64,000 nt of DNA from Capitulum mitella (Eukaryota > Arthropoda > Thecostraca > Pollicipedomorpha > Pollicipedidae), in the NCBI GenBank assembly GCA_030062745.1, contig CP099854.1, forward strand, positions 9,636,014-9,700,013. Direction: 5' to 3'. The stretch's first letter is position 1. Each line of letters opens with the position of its first letter. Shown in pieces: positions 56,404 to 64,000 of the stretch. Under the pieces are notes generated by a model. It searched no databases, was not told where the DNA came from, and was given only the letters and a program-made list of their open reading frames with translations. Position numbers and translations under genes: made by a program.

Positions 56404-57594
56404 ACCATTTCAATACCAATAGACTGATGTCAGACGTTCTAAGTGCAAACAAGTGTTGTAAAATTCTGAGGTATATCAACTGCGTAGGTCTTCTCGTAGA
56501 TGACACGCAGAGACACAGCCAGAGGGAGGTTACAGAGGTCAGTTGATCCTTTCCCTTTATGGTCAGAGGTGTCCAGACATTGTGCTGTCTAAATAATTTG
56601 TTCACAAGAAAAAAGAGTAACACACTGTTAATTTCCAAGGCTCCAAATGTGCCATTTCATACGGTCAGTTTCCCCATGTTCCCCATGTTTGAATTCTTAT
56701 GCTAAGACTTTAACATCCCTCTTACGAAAATCCTGCCTATGTTACTGATGGCGTCGTGGCTTTGAGTGTGCCCTTTACACGGACTCCTACCAATACACAG
56801 AGAGTGCGATGGCGATGGTGATGGTGTGTAGAGCCAGACGGTAAATAGTCTGAATCCTCGTCAAAGGTGAAGGCTTCCGCGCTCTCATGGATCGGCGACG
56901 TGCAGATTACCGGGCCCTGCAGCCTCGATCACAGCGGCAAGGCCGAAATGCGGACCGCAGAGCTCAAGTTCCGTAACGGTATCTCATTCGCCGCTCTATG
57001 CGGCCGTTACCTTCCGCACCATACGGCAGCAATATGGCGCGGAACTTCAGTTTTGGTCTGGCCCGCGGTTTGAGTTCTGTTCGTGGTGTTTTCAGCTCAC
57101 TCTAGACATGTAATGGCAGGAGACATTGCGTTTTTACATTGGTGTACGAATGTTGACAGGGAGAAAGCCGAATTTCCTACCATATAAACGAGAGGGCGTA
57201 CGCTAAATTCTCCGAAGTGGTGGATCCTCCACTCCACTTACCATGTACATGTTTTATCATCGCAGTTGTACACAACTTCACCTCATATTGTACGGGTTTT
57301 CCAATAGAGGCTTTCATCAGTGACGTGTCAGCAGGGGTACTGGAACCAGTGGGGAGGGGGCAGAGGAGACAGGTGCCCCCCCCCCCCCCGCCCCCGCCAG
57401 CTTTGGATAACATTTAACATTAACCCAATGGCGGTGCGAGGAAAGAAACGAGGTAAAAATCGCGTTTGCCTCCCATCTCCATCGAGGTTCCGCCGCTACT
57501 GCGCGCCGGTCATGCACACAGCAGCACACAGACGCATGTGGCCCTAGCAACAACTCGAAGTTCGCCTTTATTTCGCGGCGTTGCCCTGGTGTCG
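56404..57594. other. Unassigned stretch
   Basis: A GATGGTGATGG-type run at 56810-56826 and a poly-C run at 57377-57389 are seen. No gene is recognised. Confidence 0.35.
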
Positions 57595-58125
57595 TGGCCA
57601 AAACGCTGAAAGTGCCCCAGGACGCCGCTGAGCGCTCGCGTCGGCGGCGAGGGAGCCGTCTGGAGGAGGTGGGCGGGGGGCCGGCGGAGCGTGTTGCGTT
57701 ATGCCCCGCCCGGGCGTGGTCGGCCTCGTCTAACCTTCGGAGGCCCGGCCGGACGGGAGTCGGAGCCGCCGGCCGACCGCCAGCCGCCAGTCGGAACCGG
57801 TGCGAAGCGGGAGGAGGCGGCGGCGGCGCGCCGGCACTCGGAGCCCTCGGACGGAACTGGCTGGCTTCCGGCGGAGCCCGTTGACTGCCGGCGGGGCTTC
57901 CGGGCCCCTCAGCGTGCCGCGGGAGTCTGCCGGACGCCGATCAGGTCCGTGGGTCGCCGCGCGGGCCGCCCGAGCGTAACCCGTCCTGAACCTCGGCTGC
58001 CGGGCCTTGGGGGCGCTGAGTTCCGGCGGAAGTGGGGTTCTTCCGGCGCGGCTGCAGCGTCTGCCGCCACAGTGACGTCGCTGGAGAGTCGAGCAACAGC
58101 GAGAGACGGGAGGGATTTGCGGTAA
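57595..58125 (+). promoter_or_regulatory. CpG island with GC box and 5' splice site
   Basis: This is a strongly GC-rich, CpG-rich stretch with a GC-box-like GGGCGGGG at about 57670 and a good donor GCGGTAAGC with GT at 58122-58123. I infer a promoter and a first exon reading rightward. Several frames are open (for example 57691-58125), but none has a recognisable domain. Confidence 0.4.
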
Positions 58126-58149
58126 GCTGCGCCGCAGAGATCTCCCGGA

Positions 58150-58445
58150 GACTTGAGGGGTCTCTCGTGGGCGTAACAGAGGTCCGTGGGATATCCCGAG
58201 GATATCAACGGCACCAGCATTGTCACGGAACTCGCAGGCGCCGGAGCCATCGTGGATCTCACGGGGGCCAACGCGGTCTTGGATCTCACAGGGTGTCGTA
58301 ACGTGTGCCTAGGATCTCACAGAAGCCGACAGCGCTCTGAGTCTCACAGAGAATCGTATCTTCCAATGGGCGGGCCCGTGCTGTTCCAGCCTCGGTGAGA
58401 GTCTCTCTCACCTCCAGCGGAGTGAGACAGAGGATCTCACTTTCA
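58150..58445 (+). repeat. GGATCTCAC-type degenerate repeat
   Basis: The word GATCTCAC or GTCTCAC recurs at about 58253, 58280, 58313, 58341 and 58434, spaced mostly 27-33 bases. In one frame it gives an imperfect IVDLTGANAVLDLTG repeat, probably by chance of the 27-bp period. Confidence 0.5.
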
Positions 58446-58499
58446 CGGCGGGACCTCCAGACGATGCCAGCGAAGACGAGACGAGCATTGCTGAGAGGG

Positions 58500-58625
58500 G
58501 TTCGGCGCGATTAAGTGGTTATGGTGGTTGCTTGGCGAAGGAGGGTTCCTGGTTCGAGTCCAGGAAGTGGCGGTTCGGCGGCCGCCGTGATCGGTTACCA
58601 CGCCCATCATTGAGCACGCACCGGG
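58500..58625 (+). mobile_element. tRNA-derived SINE head, copy 2
   Basis: An A-box-like TTAAGTGGTTATGG (58511) and a perfect B box GGTTCGAGTCC (58551-58561) have tRNA-like spacing. The body after it (CCATCATTGAGCACG) parallels the copy at 47260-47360. Confidence 0.6.
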
Positions 58626-59561
58626 CAAACGAAGTCACCCAGCGTACCGAAGTCATGAAAGACCATTAACTCGGAGGGCACATCGGCATTAGCGATAGCT
58701 GCATTCGATCCTTTGTCCATTTTTTCATGGATACCGTGACTGTTCAGTGATCTGGCTGATCCCCGGTCTCTCAAGGCTTTGAAACTCGCCGTGTAGCCGG
58801 GCCCACCAGAGCTCCACGTTTCGTCAAGGACACATCTTCGACGTCAGAGTTTCTTAGGCCGCTCTCCGTCCATGTTCGGACTGGCCGGGCGACAGCAGTC
58901 AGCTAGTCCTGGCATGCAGCAAACAGATTTTTTGTTTTTGACGTGGACGACCCTCTGCTACCCTAATTGGCTCCCACACTTGGGAGGTGCCGGTAAAATT
59001 GGACAGTTCTTCCATCCAGTGCTGCAAGATGATTGTGTCTCAAATCTGCGGAAACTTTTCCTCGATTTTCATGACAATGTTCGTAAAAGGTTGCACGTAT
59101 ATGGCGCTCTTTGCGGAGAATTTCGACGCTGATGCGTTGAGCAGTTACCGCAGGCTATCTCAGCAGGCATCACAGATCGAAACTCCGACTTCTGAGTAAT
59201 CTTTAATTGATCTGGACCGCTATAACGGCATCTCCTAGCACTGAAAAATTACGCCATGGCTATACCTAGCTCTTGGCGATAACCGTGTTCGACCTTCATT
59301 TCATCTGAGTGCTTTCAAGACCGTATGGCCTTGCAATGCTTGTATGGTGTATCGTGTCTCCCCACTTCAGTAGAAACCAAAAATATTCAGATATTTAGGC
59401 ATCTTCGTTTCGTTTCCTGAACCTACAACAGGATATTTACCACGTGGTACGTATATTTGCACCAAAGATCGCCAAGTTTCAAAGTCTCCAGAAACAAGTG
59501 TCGAAAAAAGAGGGAATTGGAGGAAGCGAATGTTTTGCACCGGACTGGTGGCGGTCGTGAT
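58626..59561. other. Unassigned stretch
   Basis: No gene or repeat is recognised. Confidence 0.35.
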
Positions 59562-60784
59562 TTAACCCTATTCCCGGAGGGCTAGACGGTATGGTGGACT
59601 CCCGGCAGGAGGGGGGCGGATTCGCCACCCCCCCCCGAGATCTCAAAAACTACATATCCGATTTTACCGCAACAAACGGCAATCGATTTGCCATGATGTG
59701 GGCTACATTTTTATGAAAAGAAATCTTCACAATTTTGAAAGATGTGGATAAAGGGTGAGGGCAAAAATGTCAAAATCAGGGGTATTTTTGGACTTCTTAT
59801 AACTCCGTTGTTTATGGACCGATTTCGATGAAACTGGCATGAATCGAGAGATTATGGATTGGACTTTAACCATTGGTACACACATCTGAAATTTTGAGAA
59901 AATTCATGGGCGTTCACAAGGTTTCAAAAATACGAGGATTAGTTTTCAAACAACTAAAAGAACAAAAAAGGCAAAACTATTTTTTTGGCTTCTGCTAGTC
60001 ATGTTATGCTAAATAAGTCCAAATCACGTTACAATGTCTGTATAACGTTAGCATAGGCGGTGCCAGGGACATGAAAAAGGGGGAACTGTCATGGCCACAC
60101 GTTCTTCAGATCAACTTGTGACCTTTGACCTTAAATGACCTCCAGTTACCTTGGAGTCACTTGGAATGATCTCTTGTGCATTTAATGTTATCTTTGAACT
60201 TTTTCCATCATTTGAATGCACCCTATTTAAAAAAAAATCATTTTATGGCTATTGCGATATAGGATATGCGCACTAATATTTTAGATCATAGCCCCGTGAC
60301 CCGACCTGATGTCAAGCTGAAACTTGATACACAAGTAGACAAACTCTTTGTCATATATATTCCGGGTTTAGCATTTGAAAAAACAGCGCCGAAATTATTG
60401 CAATAAAGCCAAATTTTGACTTTTGACCTTGACCTAGAATTGAAAGTGACCTCCGATAAACAAAATTATGTCTGCACATTGCCCAACTATTTAGCTATAT
60501 ATCCAAAGAAGGTTTTAAGTTCTATTTTAAAAACGCTGTTTTTGGCACACGTTTTTGCTTTTACCCTCAACATAACCAAAAATGGCCTGAGGTGCCTCTC
60601 AAAAACGTTGCCTGGCTCCACCCCTGAGCAAAATAGAGTTTTGAAGTTTTGTCACGGCACGAAGAAAGAATAGCTAGGAAAAGTCGCCGAGTTTCATGAA
60701 GCTGCGTTAAAAAGCCTAAAATTGGCAAACAAAAAACCCGAAGGTAGAGGGGAGAATTCAGCCCCCTGCCGGGAATAGGGTTAA
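59562..60784 (-). mobile_element. piggyBac-like non-autonomous element, copy C (intact)
   Basis: A 1,215-bp element (59566-60780) lies between TTAA at 59562-59565 and TTAA at 60781-60784. Its ends CCCTATTCCCGG and CCGGGAATAGGG are perfect 12-bp inverted repeats and are identical to those of copy B, but it lies in the opposite orientation. It has sub-terminal GCGGATTC and C-runs, AGGTCA half-site clusters near 60118-60135 and 60417-60432, and no transposase ORF. Confidence 0.85.
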
Positions 60785-62622
60785 GCATGGAGTCAATTAA
60801 TATCAGACTAGAAGATTGCTAACTGCTTAGCTTAATATCGCTCATCCTGCTGCAGTCTGTACCACCCGAAGATCATTTCGACAAAGAATTGTTAGCAGGG
60901 TAAGTTTCCAAGTAGATCAAAATTGAATCTGGAGAGATGCTATGCTTGAAATACTTGTTAAACCATCAAATCTTGATTTTTTACTGCGTAAATGAAGAGA
61001 GATAAAAAACGTTTTTTTGACAAGTTGTCTGTATCTAGCTGGCACACCATAATTCTGCGCCTAGGTACAGATAAATATGGTAACAAAAAAAGAATTACGT
61101 TGGCCATTCCTTCGTGAAATGGCGAATAGCTTACGCTGTGTAGGGAAAGTTGACAGGTGTGCTTATTGGTGTCGATTTGTATGCTTTGGGTTGGGTCTTC
61201 GGTCCCACCTCCCAGTTTTGAGTTCGGCCCTCCAATGGTGCTCTTGTCCCTCCCAATTCTTTTTACTCTCAGATTGCTTTACACATGTTGGTTTCGTCTA
61301 CGGTAGCTTTTGTAAAAAAAACAAGCATGTGTTAAAATATCTCGTCCTGCTGACACGAACCAAAGTCATCAAGTGTAAACCAGGGGCAGGCCTGCAGAGA
61401 GAAGTCATTTCTCCTGCTTTACATTTTTTTCTCTTGTTTGGGGGACGTCTTGCGGTGTCATCAGGATCACACCCCAGGTTTGCCTTCTCGTTTTATTTGG
61501 CAGCAGTAATCTCGTAGTCACCGTTTTGGCGGGGAATGACGGGCGATCCGCGGGCTGCACTCGATGATGAGACACGGACGGCCCGGTGCCCCATTATTTG
61601 ATTATTGGTTTGATGAATCTGATCCAAATGGTTGATAGGGTGGTGTTAGGAGTCGTAGCCAGTGTTAAGCATAGCTTGTTGCACAAACTCCAACCCTACA
61701 CCCGGTCGATGAATTCCAGGTAACGGTTGATTTTGTGGTGAAAACTTAACGTGCCTCAAAGGGTACGATGCACAGGACCGTGCGGTAGTCAGCTTGGCCC
61801 TCTTTTGACCAGCTGCCAGCTGACCCGCGGGCCAAATATCGAACGCCGAGACGACTCGAAACCGTCTTGCCAGGACGCAGAGACCAGCGCTCCACCATCT
61901 GAACTACCCATCACGTTAATGGTACGGTTTCACATTATCTAAGATGGGGAGTGACCAGGGCGGTTTATATGGACATCAGAAAGTTTTGGTTAAAAACAGG
62001 AAGTTAGCATACTTATGGGTGGAAGTCTTGAGACTAGTTAACGCTATAATCTCTCATTCTTTTTACTTACTAGCCGACCTTTTCGTAGACTTAGGCACAG
62101 GTACCCAGGCTTAGGAAAAAGATGACCCGTAGCCCACTACGTTCGGCTTAAACAACTTAACATCGATTTTTTCTTCAAAGAAAAGACCAGATGATGGATT
62201 GATCTCTGTCAATGGTTTTCAAACAGAGCCAAAAGCAAAGCAAGACATTTACTCTGTTATTTGACAAACTGAACTTCGCTTCCACAGCTCTTGATCCTCT
62301 CCCCCCTTGCTCTTTGGCAATTGTCATGAGCTGGTCTGTAGAAGCTGTATCGAATTCGTAATGGACATCTGTACATGGACATTGTAACAAGTGTTCTTCC
62401 TAATAGTGGCCTGAGTGGTGACGAATTCCGACTGGCTTTAACCGGTTCGAAAACCAAGTGGACCGGCTAAAACTAGTTTCAGCCAACTTTTAGCCAACCC
62501 TGTAATAACAGCACTAAATTGTTGATATTTTTAATTGCCCGAAATTAGATTGCAACATGCAAACATAACATTGTTTCCTCTGACTGATTTTCTGATCCTT
62601 CATGCGGGTATCCTCACCCCAG
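60785..62622. other. Unassigned stretch
   Basis: The 146-codon ORF at 61077-61517 has no recognisable domain. Nothing else is seen. Confidence 0.35.
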
Positions 62623-62672
62623 GCTGCTGGCAACGATGAGCCAGATCATGCGAAGAAGAAATGGCACGAACG
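62623..62672 (+). CDS. Possible internal exon of 50 bp
   Basis: A good acceptor (TATCCTCACCCCAG) precedes 62623 and a fair donor (CGGTATGC) follows 62672. The open frame reads AAGNDEPDHAKKKWHER, a charged, low-hydrophobicity segment that looks protein-like. No neighbour exon is identified, so this is only a candidate. Confidence 0.25.
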
Positions 62673-63904
62673 GTATGCACTTTGCACTAGCGAAAACTGT
62701 TTCATTTCTAACTTTGCTAGTCCCCCATTGTTTTTGTATGATCTGCTTTCTGTCCCAACATTTCGCCCTTAAAAACAGTGGCTTAGGAAAATTTACATGT
62801 GCAGGCTTAGGATGTTACGTAAATACATAATTTTATGACCTATCAGTTGCATTAATCTTTGGATAGAAATTCGTGGTGGTTTTGTTCTGTGCCTTTGCGT
62901 ATTGTCATGTATGTAGGTTTGCATTTTCTTTGAGGGCCCGTGCCCTCTCCAATGTGCATCTAGACCCCTCCAAAGCTGATTTTGCCCCGTCCCGCCCCCA
63001 TATTTTCCGTCATTTTCAGCGCGAAAAAGGGAAGATTATGAACTAAGCTGCTGTAATTACAAGAAAGGCTGAAAACCGAGTGAGTCTTACTTCACCGAAC
63101 GGTTACAAAATGAAACCGAGCGGCCTGGTCCGGGCACGACGGTTTCTTGTGCATTTGCATTGTGTTCGCTTGCAAGATTTTTCTTCCATATACCACTTAA
63201 CTATTCCGGAAATGTTTTCTTCCTTGGGCCTCTTTTTCCATGCCTGTTTTCAACCACCCAGTAATAACAGCAAACCGCATCAAAGGAGCGCCTAATGCTT
63301 AAACTCGCAATGTTTCGTATGTACAGTGCTAAAATAGAGCAATAAATATTCCTTTGTTTTGTGGTCCGTATAAAGGGAAAGTAATTATGCAAGAAACAAC
63401 GAAGTAGGTCTCACTCGTCGTACGCCTCACAAGGCATCTTACTGGTAGATAACAGACATGAAATATAAAACACGGCGTTAAGTCGCATAAATCGTCTAGA
63501 AAAAAATGGTAATAGGATATCCGGCATGACAGGCACAGTGATAGTTTTCGTAAACCGTTATTCAAACGGCTTTACTTGATCACAGCTACTGGTGCGGCTT
63601 CCTGTCTCTGTATGGTTGCAGGGACCTGCAGTGTCAGACCGGGCACCCAAAATATACTTGATAGATACCACCCATAATAGTTGACTGGGCACAGAGCCAA
63701 CTATTATGTCACCGGGATGTCGTTTTACATGTTTTTGGAGGGGCTTAAACTCTTCCAATGCTGATTTGACCCTCCTCCGATAGTCATTTAGGTCCTCCCA
63801 ATGTTTTCTTGCTCCTTAAAAATGAAACGTAGGTAGGCACGTACAACAAGCCAATATGCATCATATAGTCACCAATTTGCCAGCTTAATACAATTCATGT
63901 GCAA
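62673..63904. other. Unassigned stretch
   Basis: Two CTCCAATG-type blocks rich in CCCTCC (62935-63000 and 63735-63815) look like diverged copies of one repeat. No gene is recognised. Confidence 0.35.
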
Positions 63905-63905
63905 G

Positions 63906-63959
<54 letters not shown>

Positions 63960-63985
63960 GTGTGTGTATGTGTGTGTATATTTGG
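63905..63985. repeat. (TA)n with adjoining (GT)n
   Basis: About 50 bp of TA repeats are followed by GTGTGTATGTGTGTG. Confidence 0.95.
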
Positions 63986-64000
63986 TTTCAAGTACAAATA

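Noticed and set aside
57691-58125. 144-codon ORF in a CpG island
   Set aside because: Low-complexity GC-rich translation with no domain; more likely promoter and untranslated exon.

Overview
The window looks like nuclear DNA from an invertebrate animal, probably an arthropod. Evidence: no dense operon-like coding; isolated short GC-rich coding islands in AT-rich, repeat-filled DNA; microsatellites; tRNA-derived SINE heads; hAT-like, piggyBac-like and Penelope-like relics; and a single-domain IGFBP-like secreted protein of the kind described from spiders and crustaceans. A crustacean is a guess; nothing here fixes the species. Only a few percent of the window is convincingly coding.

Layout. 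0-1 kb: a GC-rich island with an intronless 116-residue, 12-cysteine insulin-binding-domain-like secreted protein. 1.5-3.7 kb: two transposon relics. 4.2-6.6 kb: a cassette made of a duplicated upstream block, a 15-cysteine secreted protein gene and a 28-bp minisatellite. 7-10 kb: mostly unassigned, with one long doubtful ORF. 10.6-16.3 kb: three hAT-like MITEs, a SINE and an intact piggyBac-like non-autonomous element. 17.4 kb: a 5'-truncated relic of the cysteine-rich gene. 18.5-20.1 and 25.8-28.9 kb: two large palindromic repeat elements rich in AGGTCA half-sites, the second split by a nested element that also occurs at 1.57 kb. 20.5 kb: a Penelope-like fragment. 22.4-23.6 kb: an intronless seven-transmembrane receptor on the minus strand. 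30.6-36.0 kb: a duplication-rich block with the second intact cysteine-rich gene (14 cysteines, minus strand). 37.1-37.9 kb: a CpG-rich promoter-like island with a possible first coding exon. 41-58 kb: many degenerate minisatellites, three GC-rich islands, another hAT MITE, another piggyBac-like copy, a 920-bp hAT-like element and two SINE heads. 59.6-60.8 kb: a second intact piggyBac-like element. 62.6 kb: one possible internal exon.

The clearest biological story is a small family of secreted cysteine-rich proteins, two intact and one relic, that moved with its flanks: a promoter-side block with palindromic TGACGTCA sites, a conserved upstream ATG and a shared minisatellite 3' of each copy. 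The receptor lacks most of the residues that class A GPCRs use for activation. No shared pathway linking these genes can be read from the sequence.
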